This document shows, one piece after another, positions 12,204 to 22,129 of a stretch of DNA of 64,000 nucleotides. The position numbers and the translations under genes are program-made. This DNA comes from Syncephalis plumigaleata. Taxonomy: Eukaryota > Zoopagomycota > Zoopagomycetes > Zoopagales > Piptocephalidaceae. A model generated the notes under the pieces. It ran no database searches, was not told the origin of the DNA, and saw only the letters and a program-made list of their open reading frames with translations. The stretch is from positions 496,001 to 560,000 of the forward strand of contig JAIXMF010000001.1 in NCBI GenBank assembly GCA_025201365.1. The letters run 5' to 3'. The number at the start of each line of letters is the position of its first letter. The first letter of the stretch is position 1.

Positions 12204-13664
12204 GTTTATTGCATCATTATTGCCATTATTATTATTACTATCACTATTAGTATTATTATTATTTATCAGTCTATTTGCTTATATGGTTATCATTCGGTAG
12301 ACAATTAATAACATGCGTGCACATTCGTATGTATGTATGTATGTATGTATGTACGTATGTCATGCGTGTACGTGTATGAGGTGTGTACATGTATGTGGTG
12401 TATGTTTATGCGTGTAAAGCATGAATTGCAATAAAGCAATATATTAGTAGAACTATTAGAAACGCTGTATTACCTGTTGTCCATCATCATGCTGCCGCCA
12501 TACGATGATGTTGATAATGATGGTGATGTCTGCTGTAATCACGAGGTTGATATGCTAATGATTAATTTCAATAATAACCGTGATGTACGTGAAACCGTTA
12601 CTCCCAAATAAGGGATGCAAAATATACAAATACAAATAGGGATACGAGAACCATTGTTGCCAGTGTTTATTCGTACAAAAATGAAAAAGATTATGTAGTA
12701 TATCCGATAGTTCAGAGGCATACGTCTATAATTAATCATTGTATGGCGTAGTAGTACCGTAGTAGTACCGTAGTGAAGGCTCACTACATCAAAGCATAAG
12801 GTCTATAACTGGAATGGAGGACCCGCACGATCACTTACTACACATGGTTTATCGACATAATAATATGCGACGAAGATCACTTGTAAGACTTGAACCACTG
12901 GTTTATTTAGTGATGGGTTACACAATTTGTGCCACGCCTCTACCCTTTTTGAATATGTTCCTGACGTTCCACATAAATGCGCGTGAAGGCTGTGTAGAAC
13001 AGTTGCATGGTGGAGATTTATCGCTGTCGGTGGCGCGCGGCATCGTTTCTCCACCCAAAAAAATCACAAGACGTGCACGGCAAACACCTATTTTCTTCTG
13101 ATGAAGATAGAAGAAAGGAAAGGAAGCAAGGGAGCAAGGAAGAAAGTGTGAGCACGGCCACACACCCACACACTTCATTCATTCACTCTTACTGCTATCG
13201 CATTGTTGCTTCTTCTTAGTATAGAACAATCCGAGTCGGAAAAAAAAGCATGTCACAGTTCGAATAACTGTTACACGCGGAACCAGTCATTTCATCACGC
13301 TCCCTTCCTCTCCTCTCTCTCTCTCCTTTTTGTACGCTTCATTATTGTAATTACGAGTGATGCAGCATCAATGGTAGGAATGTGTCGACATGCGTACCGC
13401 AATTGTCGTCTGTACCATGCTTGTCGCAAGTAGCCGCCGTCACAAAGGCCAAGTCTACCGCAGAGCCTAATTTGTTATATATATTTTGGTTTATTTGTGC
13501 CAATGACCAGACCGGACAGATACATGTATCCTGAACTTTCTTCTTTATTTACTCTCCCCCTTCCCCTCACTTTTACTTTACTTTACCACCTTCATATATA
13601 GTTGTGCCTGTTTGTTATTTTTGTTTTTGTTTTTGTTTTATTTATTACAAGTTTCATTATCACA
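12204..13664. other. Intergenic region with (GTAT)n repeat; no confident gene
   Basis: A GTAT tetranucleotide run sits at about 12327-12353. The segment 12810-13100 is richer in G and C than its surroundings and is open on both strands for up to about 95 codons. No product is recognisable and no splice structure supports either strand. Pyrimidine-rich stretches near 13300-13330 and 13550-13590 precede the F-box gene start and may be its promoter or leader. Confidence 0.45.
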
Positions 13665-15239
13665 ATGACTGTAGTCAGCCGACAATGCGATCTCTTAATA
13701 TTCCTAAACACCTTACCTTTCTCGAACTTTTGGCGTTTCCTCCTCTACCTCGATGGTGCCACGGTTGTGCGATTGAGCTTTTGTAGTCGCGCGTTAAGGA
13801 ACCGAATCTGTGCCGATGTCTCGCTATGGAAACGACTCTATCATGCGCATTTTTTGGCTGGTCCACACGCGGTTAAAGAGCTGGATTTTCTATATTGGTG
13901 TGCACGCGACTATATCCAAGAGGAGCATCGTCCGATTAATATGGTCTCGTTGTTGCAATCGCTCAACTGGTACGACGCCTATCGTAGGCGGGTGTGTATC
14001 GAACGCAACTGGCGCTACGGGAACTCCGTGAAAACCACTCTGTCGTTACCGCCGGCATCCGATACCAATGGATGGATCGTTTCATACAGCTGCAGTACGG
14101 CTGTTCTCCTGAATAGCAATGCAGCCACCGGCAGCCCTGCAAAGCATATTGTGGGCCTTGAATGTACCGCGAAAACGTCACATTTACACTCGCTCAATGC
14201 AAACTATGCGGTATCGGCCTCCTCCCCGCCAAAGCTGATAAGTCTCGGCACGACTAAGGAGAACGCGGCCACCGGTCCCACGCAGACAATCATGAGCGAC
14301 CGGTTTGTGGTCATGCTCAGTTCGTGTTTTATTGAGCGTAAGGCTCGATTGGAGGTACGCGACCGAAAGACATTCCAACTAAAGTATACCGGTCAATTGC
14401 CGTATAAAGCGATGCTACGCTCCATCAATGGACAATGGGCGTTGCTGTCGTGCGTGGAAAGGCAGGCTGACGACATGGAGACGCGGCAATTGATTGTTCT
14501 CGATCTTGAACACCAAACGAAACATGTAAAGCGCGTACGCACTGAATGGGCCAGCATGTGCTTGCAGCAAACTAGCGACGATGCGGCTATCGTTTACACC
14601 ACTCGTATTGACACCGTCAACTATGAGGGAATTGATTGGGCCACCTACAAGTTTTCCGCTACTGGTCCGCCGAAACGATTGCAGCGTGGTCACCTGGCCA
14701 TGGATGGTGAAACGATCGAGTACTTGTGCGTCCATCCACTCAATGCGACACGTGTACTCCTCGAGACAAAGAGCTGCGAGGATAATCGCCAACTATTGAT
14801 TCATAGCACGACAACGTCTGACACGGTAGATTTCGATGCGGATATGGTGGAAATACCGGAGGAGCAGGTGGCCGCCAACCTTCTACTGCAAGGCATAAGC
14901 TATCAGGCAGGCGATCAGCTATTCGTCCACCGTGACGATAACTCGACAGCGCAGCTAAAGAAGAACAAGAACAAGAACAAGCGATGCAAGGACGAGTGCG
15001 TTTATTGGCCAAATGCCATCAAAATTCAGCATCTTATTGGAAGTCTCTGCATTATGCACGAATGGCAGAGTGATGCCAGTATACGGGTTGTCCTGGTGGA
15101 TATCCATTTGGGTGAAATACTTCGTGTACTAGATCCGTACAATGCGTATCGCGCCAACTCATATCTAATGACATCAACGATGGCCATTGATAACCAGTCG
15201 AATAAGGTGACGGTGATCGACTATGCCGCATTGTGTTGA
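13665..15239 (+). CDS. F-box-like protein, paralogue 1 (524 aa)
   Basis: This is a single-exon gene. The ATG at 13665 is chosen because the F-box-like start follows at once (LIFLNTLPFSNFWRFLLYL), whereas the upstream in-frame residues are a poly-Phe/Val translation of a T-rich leader. After the F-box come VVRLSFCSRALRN and the family's WYDAYRRRVCIERNWR block. The remaining 350 residues show weak repeats (QWALLSC, DDAAIVYTT, MTSTMAIDNQSNKVTVIDYA), perhaps a degenerate beta-propeller. F-box proteins recruit substrates to SCF ubiquitin ligases through Skp1; the substrate is unknown. Paralogues at 22.1 and 31.3 kb share these blocks. This copy is intact. Confidence 0.72.
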   Translation: MTVVSRQCDLLIFLNTLPFSNFWRFLLYLDGATVVRLSFCSRALRNRICADVSLWKRLYHAHFLAGPHAVKELDFLYWCARDYIQEEHRPINMVSLLQSLNWYDAYRRRVCIERNWRYGNSVKTTLSLPPASDTNGWIVSYSCSTAVLLNSNAATGSPAKHIVGLECTAKTSHLHSLNANYAVSASSPPKLISLGTTKENAATGPTQTIMSDRFVVMLSSCFIERKARLEVRDRKTFQLKYTGQLPYKAMLRSINGQWALLSCVERQADDMETRQLIVLDLEHQTKHVKRVRTEWASMCLQQTSDDAAIVYTTRIDTVNYEGIDWATYKFSATGPPKRLQRGHLAMDGETIEYLCVHPLNATRVLLETKSCEDNRQLLIHSTTTSDTVDFDADMVEIPEEQVAANLLLQGISYQAGDQLFVHRDDNSTAQLKKNKNKNKRCKDECVYWPNAIKIQHLIGSLCIMHEWQSDASIRVVLVDIHLGEILRVLDPYNAYRANSYLMTSTMAIDNQSNKVTVIDYAALC

Positions 15240-15878
15240 ATGGAACGAGTGCGACAATCTAACCCCCCCCCTCTTTCTCTTTTTCTTTCTTTCTTTTCTC
15301 TTGTACATCTTGGGTTCTTTTTATCATTAACATTATTATTATTTATTATTTTATTCTTTCAGTAGTATTTATGAACTATATCATAATAATACAATATATA
15401 CAAGTCAGCTACATCTGACGTGGATATAATCACCTTTCTTAATTTAATTTGTTTTACGAGAATGTCTTTAATCATTTAATAAATACGTATTTATTGTTAT
15501 CAATAATTGTTATAATCCAGTAGAATAGAACGTATATCGACATTTGTTCACCTCGATCAGGATGTACAAACAAAAAGCGACTATTTTATTGATATGCTAT
15601 GTGCATTGTATTGTTTATGATAAACCATCGAACAAATTATTATTACGCGCGCACTAGATCGTCATTATCAGTCCAGTTTTCACCATGTAGACTGAAAACA
15701 TTGTCAATACTACGACGAAAATAATATGAGATACAGCATAGTTCAGTTGGTATAAACTATGCTGTATCTCATTCATATATATAGATAGATATAAATATAT
15801 ATAAATATCCGAGTATGTCATGTCATGTCAGCAATTGATTATTGACTTGTCATTATTCCATGGTCATATACAATATGA
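15240..15878. other. Intergenic gap between convergent genes
   Basis: This gap lies between the 3' ends of F-box gene 1 (plus) and the SNF5 gene (minus). It begins with a C9 run near 15263 and a CT-rich tract. It then holds AT-rich DNA with ATAATA repeats and one perfect inverted repeat, listed separately. No gene seen. Confidence 0.5.
15726..15772. repeat. Perfect 18-bp inverted repeat with 11-base loop
   Basis: The left arm is ATGAGATACAGCATAGTT (15726-15743). The right arm at 15755-15772 is its exact reverse complement, and an 11-base spacer separates them. It can form a strong hairpin on either strand. It sits between two convergent 3' ends, so it could aid 3' end formation for one or both genes; it could also be a remnant of a small mobile element. 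Confidence 0.9.
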
Positions 15879-17387
15879 TTATCGATACATATTGAGTCGA
15901 TGTTCTGGTAGTACACCGCGTACCTGCCAACTAAGTCCGCAAGCATTACATAGTGTCTACGAGTTGTATAAATTAGTTAGTTCATTTGTTAGTCATCATA
16001 ATTATAAATACACGTCTCTTGCAAGTGATGTTCATTTACCTTGGGTCCTTCCGGTCCACGTCGTACCACCGGTGTACTGGCACCCGGTGCACCGCAATGA
16101 AGACATCGCCAAGTGGCAATTTCATCCGGTGCCAGACGAGCCGTCTTCTTCATATTCTGACCGGATAGCATACCGCCCATACCAGCACCACCAGCGCCAC
16201 CACCAGCACCGCCGCCCATCGGCGAGCCCAATCCATCCATGCCAGATATGGATACACCACCGGTGCGTGATCGACCACTAGCGTAGCGTGCCGTCTCTCG
16301 TCGAAGTCGACGCGTGCTACGCTCCTTATCCATGACCATTTTCTCCACTTCCTCCGTCGTCAATAGCTCAAGTACCGGTGACCATGTTTCCGCCTCATCA
16401 ATCGTTCTAAATCCCGTGCTTAATGGCTCACTAGCCAGCTCAACATCGTCATCATCAACACCAGCACCACTGCCGTAGAGTCGATCCCGTCGATAGCGGA
16501 ATAGTTGCTCTCGAATACTATAGGCGATCAGTGGTAGGAATTCGCCACCAATACCTAAATCGGCTGCCAGTTGACGTGCAAACGCTTCAGGTGGCAGGTC
16601 CGATTTTAAATCCCATTCAAATCGATCACGTAGATATAGTTGACCTACTTGCAAATCCAACTATGACAACAACAACAATAGTAACATTTATGGCATTAAT
16701 ATTGAGTTGCAAGTCCGTCCTCTAATTGTATTCACTTACGTTAATAGCTACACGAGCGTCTTCATCCTCCAATGCCGCCTCCTCAACCTGTTCATACTCT
16801 GTAGCTGGCCTCGAATCATCGCCGCTATCGTGTGTGCATACTGAATGGCTGGCAGGTCAACATCTTCGCAGAATATCTCGGCGAAGCGTTCCGGTGTCTG
16901 TAGCTCCTCTATTATTCGTTGTAGTAACGTAGAGAGTCAGTGATTAATACACTCTAGTATACACGCACGTACCATTAAGATTCCATAGGAAACAATCACG
17001 TATTTTAAATGTGTCCTGATCAATATCCACGCGTACTGGCACTAGTCGTTCTCCCTTCTCGGCATTAATCGATACTTCCTCGTCCGTACTATTGCCGACA
17101 CACAGTTAGCTACGTGTTTCCAACGATTAAACGAATACCTACTTGCGAATATGATGGGTACGACGCATAATACGACGAGTTAGTTGTCGTGGTGCAGGCG
17201 TGGCCGACTTGTCCCGAGTGGCATCGTCGTCTTCATCGAACGAGTCGTCATCGCGAGCACGCGTATTACGACGTGTCAGCGTGATAGGAATAAGCAGGGC
17301 GGTACCTCCTTCGCGTAGTCGGGAGGCATAAGTGCTAAATGTGTTTGGTCGCGGCTCAGCCGGCGTATTGGTATAAACATGCGCCAT
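15879..17387 (-). CDS. SNF5/SFH1 family chromatin-remodelling subunit with C-terminal GATA finger
   Basis: This is a core subunit of SWI/SNF or RSC remodellers in the nucleus. Exons are 17143-17387, 16973-17098, 16740-16918, 16040-16660 and 15879-15956. The N-terminal part has TYASRLREGGTALLIP, as in Sfh1/Snf5. Two SNF5 repeats follow: repeat 1 (VPVRVDIDQDTFKIRDCFLW, then TPERFAEIFCEDVDLP) and repeat 2 (DLQVGQLYLRDRFEWDL, then IAYSIREQL). Near the C-terminus WRCLHCG, STPVVRRGPEGPK and, after an intron, TLCNACGLSW make a C-x2-C...C-x2-C GATA-type zinc finger, so this subunit could touch DNA directly. One base appears missing near 16790 (after IRGQLQ). Confidence 0.87.
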
Positions 17388-17650
17388 ATTGATCGAGCAA
17401 ACGATAAACCAATCAGCAGGGATCTACCGCAGAATATATGGAAAAGAAGTGGATTCCCTCGTAAGACCGTAGAATCTGAAAGGAGAAAACGAGATCAACA
17501 ATGAGATTCGGTTTGTAGTGAACGAATGTGGATTTATTATTAATATTATTCAAAGGAGAAAACTACGCATGTTTATTTTTACAATGGCATATCATTTAAT
17601 GGAGGTTGCACCGATATATAACTTTTTACTTTCACTCGCTTCGTGTCGTG

Positions 17651-18100
17651 TTACTCTTGTAAATCCCGATGACGCCGACACAAATCGGCATGTTTTCGTG
17701 TTTGCACGGCAAGTTGCGTCTTGCCACGCTGCTCGTATATGTCTGCCAGTTGACATAGCGCTTCTAAACGAACTGCAATATGATGTCCGACTATCGTTTC
17801 GTTGGCCACGCGCGGTAATCGAGTATGGGCACACTGTTCATAAGCAGCCTCCGCTTCTATAATCTTGCCTTGCTGCAAGTAAGCGGCACCCAAGCGTCGG
17901 TAGGCATCGGCTCGTAGAAAGCGTACGGTGGCCGTGCGACGTTCTGGATGATTATCAAGAAGTTGACAAGCAAGCGCAAATGCACCACTGGAAGAATTAC
18001 CGGCCAAGGAGGATTGCAAACTTGCGGTGGCATACATCAACTCTAGTTGTCGACAAAGCGCTCGCTCCTGCTCGGTCTGCGCTATATCGGTTAGAGCCAT
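17651..18100 (-). CDS. Small TPR-like orphan protein (149 aa)
   Basis: This is a single-exon frame. I start it at MALTDIAQ (18100), because the residues before it translate an AT-rich leader. It is helical and Ala/Leu/Gln/Arg-rich. The stretch AYRRLGAAYLQQGKIIEAE looks like one tetratricopeptide repeat, and EALCQLADIYEQRGKTQLA like another, so it is probably a small TPR adaptor. No family was recognised. It diverges from MMM1, sharing a promoter region of about 260 bases. The regular amino-acid make-up and the paired TPR motifs argue for a real gene. Confidence 0.5.
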   Translation of the reverse strand: MALTDIAQTEQERALCRQLELMYATASLQSSLAGNSSSGAFALACQLLDNHPERRTATVRFLRADAYRRLGAAYLQQGKIIEAEAAYEQCAHTRLPRVANETIVGHHIAVRLEALCQLADIYEQRGKTQLAVQTRKHADLCRRHRDLQE

Positions 18101-18364
18101 AAGTGGAATAGCAGGTGGATATAAAATAAAACAAAACAAAGCAAAAATAAAGAAACCTTCTTGACTTTAGACAAGTATAAAAAGGGTGCACGTATACATG
18201 AGTGTATATGTATAGCTTGTTTTGATGGTAAAAGTAGTAAACAATTACAGGCGATGAAAAAAGAATAGCTTTTCCTTCATTTGACGTATCAAAAAGACAA
18301 ACCTCCTTCTTAGCGTGACCCTTTTAACTTGAGACATTCCAAGCTATTATTGCTGTATACAGGC

Positions 18365-20430
18365 ATGTCCAGTTTAGAGGCGGACCGTGTGGCGTTCCTA
18401 GCTGACTGTTATCAGCAAGCGGCGTCACGAGCTACTTGGAGTTTCGCACAGGGATTGATTCTTGGACAATTCAGCGTCATCGTGCTGGTGGTCGTCTGCG
18501 TCCGATATTTGCTACTTGAAGACCCGCGACGAGCACAGGCCGACAACAGGAGCGTCTTGTTGCTCAGCGTCGACTGCAAGCTAGTCGCGTGCTATCGATG
18601 TAAGCGGCTACTGTCACTACTATTGGATACTAACCACGTTGTTTTACGGTTAATAGTCGTCAAGACCATTGCCTGCCTCCATAGTCGATATACTGATCGT
18701 ATCGGTTACCAACTGCACAACTATCAGCCGGAAAGTTGTGAATGGCTTAATGTGCTATTGGCACAGGTATTGGAGCAGTTCCGTAGTGACGCGCAACAAG
18801 ACGGACGTTTAGTGAGTTGGATAGATCGTATACTCAATGATGATGTTCGACCATCCTTCATGGTAAGTGTAGTAGTGTAGTGAACATACTCGGGTTATTC
18901 GCTCATTTGAACAACTAGAGTCATATTAATGTGACTGAAGCGTCATTGGGCGAGGATTATCCTATATTTCAAGATGCTTGTATTCAACCATCAACCAATC
19001 ATAATGGCATTGTAAGTTGATAAACGAGATAAACTGCCTACCATTTGTAGCTTACACCATGATATAGTGCGCAGAGATTGCATTCGAGTTTCACGATCAA
19101 ATTACGCTGGCATTCGACACGAGACTAGTGTTAAACTGGCCGCGTGCCATGCTAGCAGCCTTACCCGTCTCGTTAAGTTTATCGGTAGTTAAATTCTCGG
19201 GCACTGTAAGTTCTAATAGATGCTTATCACTACCACGCGCAACTACTCATTCCTTTTCTTATCTCTAGTTAATGGTTGAGTTCATACCAGACGAACGACC
19301 CTCGTTGCCATTTCTGTGGCACCGGATTTTACACTAGGATTTGCGGTGAAATCGTTGATTGGACATCGAACTAAAGTGAGGGATCTTCCGAAAGTAACCG
19401 AGCTCATCGCCATGAGATTACGCGCAGTATTCGCGCAATCAATGGTCGCGCCAAATCGACGTGTATTCTCCGTGCCAGATTTATGGCCTAAATCGTTTAG
19501 CACCGATCGTAATACTGGCAATGCCAGTCAGGAGTCCGGTAATGTGGATGGTAACACGTCGATCAATAGTAATATCGGCAACATGAACGGCAGCAATAAT
19601 AATGTCGACATGAGTGATGATAATCCATTGGCGGTAGCTGCACCGCCACCCATGGCAGTACCACGACGACGTCATACAACAAGTATACGCGGAGATAGGA
19701 CAAGTAGTTCTATATCATCCGCGAATGATATAGCTATGTCAACTGGGTAGATGCATATCATAATGATGGTATCCCATTTACTAATGATCAACTAGATGAC
19801 AACAGTTACAGACGACATCAATCACACATCACATCACAGCAGCAGCAGCAGCAACAACAACAACAACAGCGATTGAGACAATACTCGCATCCATTGCGTC
19901 CGCAGTTCACAAGTGAAAATCTACCCGCCAATGTGGCACACGGTTACCGTTCTCGTCTTATGGGCGACATGAACGGTATTGCATCATCAGCCATGAATGG
20001 TAATGCTAAACCAATGGACACACGCTCACTACCAGCTGGACCGGTGGCACGAGAAACAGATCGACGAAGGAAAACGCATGCACATTATGGTTTAGCGGGA
20101 GAGACAACTAAAGGTGGACCACGCTCAGTGATGTCAGCACTTGACGCAGAGTATACGGCAACGAGCACACCCGTTTACTCTCGGATGACATCGCCACTTC
20201 GATCACCAACGCTATATGGTCATAATATATCTGCAAATCAGCAAAGCGGTAATCATACGCAGCAACAGCATACTAGTGCTACTGCTACAGGTGCTGATGA
20301 AGCAGATCGTACACGCTCTTATCGTCGTCCTAATCGAGTATCGAATGCGGCAACACCGTCGGTTACATTGGATAGCACAACGACACCGGCAAACAATGTA
20401 CAACATCATAATCAACATGGATATTTTTAG
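18365..20430 (+). CDS. MMM1: ERMES subunit Mmm1 (maintenance of mitochondrial morphology 1)
   Basis: Mmm1 is the ER-anchored ERMES subunit. Exons are 18365-18862, 18919-19011, 19068-19205 and 19269-20430. WSFAQGLILGQFSVIVLVVV is the diagnostic transmembrane segment of Mmm1, preceded by a short luminal end. The SMP domain follows: ESCEWLNVLLAQVLEQFR, PIFQDA, VLNWPRAMLAALPVSLSL, VMVEF-type strands, KSLIGHRTKVRDLPKV and the closing VFSVPDLWP. After it comes a tail of roughly 300 residues rich in Asn, Ser, Thr and Gln, including an 11-Gln run near 19840. The frame needs one base near 19311 (CCATTTCTG) and another near 19748 (GGG), both homopolymers. Confidence 0.9.
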
Positions 20431-20493
20431 TATTTCGATTATGATACAAGTGTAGTAATAGGCACACGAACATTGGTTTAATAAATAGTTCAA

Positions 20494-20768
20494 TATTATA
20501 TTCTTAGTTATACGATTATTTTTATTTATTGCGATGAGTTAGCGATGCATGTACCACTCCATTTACCAAGTTGAACCTTGCATTTCAAACCATAAGCACA
20601 TGGCATTTCATCGTAGTCGCAGTATTCGCCAACTCGTGCTGGCTTTAAGCAAACCGTCTCACTTTGCGCTGGTTTATAGTCGCAAGCAAATCCCATGTCC
20701 TTCGTACAAAGAAGTATTCACCATTGATGTAGCCACATCGTTGTCCGAGACCAACGTAGGTCTCCTTA
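20494..20768 (-). repeat. Inverted duplication, arm A (module 2 plus 3' flank)
   Basis: This stretch, read on the minus strand, matches 21737-22012 on the plus strand over about 270 bases, with only about four substitutions and one single-base length difference that I can count. It covers the second Cys module, the stop codon and about 35 bases of 3' flank, ending at AAGAATATAATAT. The arms face each other about 970 bases apart. Confidence 0.85.
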
Positions 20769-21102
20769 CTGCCTGGTAAGTGCCATGGTGCACCTCCCAC
20801 ACACGTGCCACGCCATTGGCCTGGCGTGATAGAGCACTTCAGACCTGCAGCGCATCGTGTGGAATCGTTATCGCAAGGATCACCCGATTGGCCGGTCTTC
20901 AAACAAATTTCTCCGTCTTTCCGGGCATGGCGGCGCAAGTCAACGCTTGATCATCACGGCAGTATCGGTAGCTGTTATTCAGGAAACCGCATTTCTCCGT
21001 AAAACCAACGTAATTCGAACCAATTTGCGGTTGAGCGTCAATGGTTAACACGGCACCGAGTATGAGAATCAGGGTAGATTTGGTGATGATAGTGGAGTGC
21101 AT
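20526..21102 (-). CDS. Secreted cysteine-rich protein with two tandem Cys modules (frame disturbed)
   Basis: The start is at 21102 with a signal peptide (STLILILGAVLTIDA). Two similar Cys modules of about 65 residues follow. Module 1 has YVGFTEKCGFLNNSYRYC, ALTCAAMPG, ICLKTGQSGDPC, CAAGLKC and WRGTCVG. Module 2 has YVGLGQRCGYINGEYFFC, FACDY, VCLKPARVGEYC, CAYGLKC and WSGTCIA. The spacing is regular, which suggests a secreted disulfide-rich fold; the function is unknown. The frame breaks in module 1 near 20905 and in module 2 near 20710, where T3 replaces the T4 found in the inverted copy at 21.7 kb. This copy is therefore either decayed or affected by assembly error. Confidence 0.65.
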
Positions 21103-21684
21103 GTTTGCTAGTTGATAATGATGCGTGTTAGTGCTGGTTGCTATTGAAGAATGCCACGATGTAATGGTTAGAGTACAAGTATACAAAGAATGCTGCAATT
21201 TTGATAGGATTGATGACTAAAAGTGATGAATACTTGATGGAATTGTAATGATAACCAAATGAACTGAGATAGCGATGGCTTGCTTTTATAATGAAGCAAA
21301 ATTTGCGATTATTAGGCATGATATGTTCATGTACAGAAGAATGTGAACTTCGCACGATATTTACATTGATAGTGTTACAATTGTCTGCTTTATTTTTACC
21401 GAAACTTGTCGCGTGATGATGTTGATTCGGCATTTCAACAACATAGAAACAGTACACTGTCAAGGATTGACAAGTGTCACGTAGTTGGAATGCAAAATGG
21501 AAATCTAACATAGAAGCCTATTTGGTCACAAAGGGAAGTACAAGCAAAGGCATCGATAAAAATCAAAGGACATTGACATAATTGATCGAATAAATAAATA
21601 AACATCTAGATATCGAGTCATAATGTATATTAAAAATAGATAATTAATTTAGAATTCGATGATCAGTTCAGTATTCGCTTTTTT

Positions 21685-21978
21685 ATGTTACGGAAATGTC
21701 GAACTATTATAGATACACGGCTTTATACTAAAAATAACGAGACCTACGTTGGTCTCGGACAACGATGTGGCTACATCAATGGTGAATACTTCTTTTGTAC
21801 GAAGGACATGGGATTTGCTTGTGACTATAAACCATCGCAAAGTGAGACGGTTTGCCTAAAGCCAGCACGAGTTGGCGAATACTGCGACTACGATGAAATG
21901 CCATGTGCTTATGGTTTGAAATGCAAGGTTCAACTTGGTAAATGGAGTGGTACATGCATCGCTAATTCATCGCAATAA
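21685..21978 (+). CDS. Partial copy of the Cys-rich gene (module 2 only)
   Basis: The open frame of about 97 codons carries an intact module 2 (YVGLGQRCGYINGEYFFC to WSGTCIANSSQ) but no signal peptide. The first 16 codons (MLRKCRTIIDTRLYTK) are unrelated to the parent gene. It arose by an inverted partial duplication of the neighbouring gene. Without a secretion signal it is likely a gene fragment, unless an upstream exon supplies one; I see none. Its undisturbed frame shows what module 2 of the parent should look like. Confidence 0.55.
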   Translation: MLRKCRTIIDTRLYTKNNETYVGLGQRCGYINGEYFFCTKDMGFACDYKPSQSETVCLKPARVGEYCDYDEMPCAYGLKCKVQLGKWSGTCIANSSQ

Positions 21979-22012
21979 ATAAAAATAATCGTATAACTAA
22001 GAATATAATATC
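21737..22012 (+). repeat. Inverted duplication, arm B
   Basis: This is the plus-strand partner of 20494-20768. Similarity begins at about TAACGAGACCTACG and ends at AAGAATATAATAT, beyond which the two flanks are unrelated. High identity in the noncoding 3' flank points to a recent event. Confidence 0.85.
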
Positions 22013-22129
22013 CATTAGCAAACATTAAGCAGCATAGCCATTATCAATATAAAAAGATAAGGTGTCTACATGTTTACTATGTCAAATTATAAAATAATAT
22101 TTTTATTAGTATTGTCACATTAGTCGACA

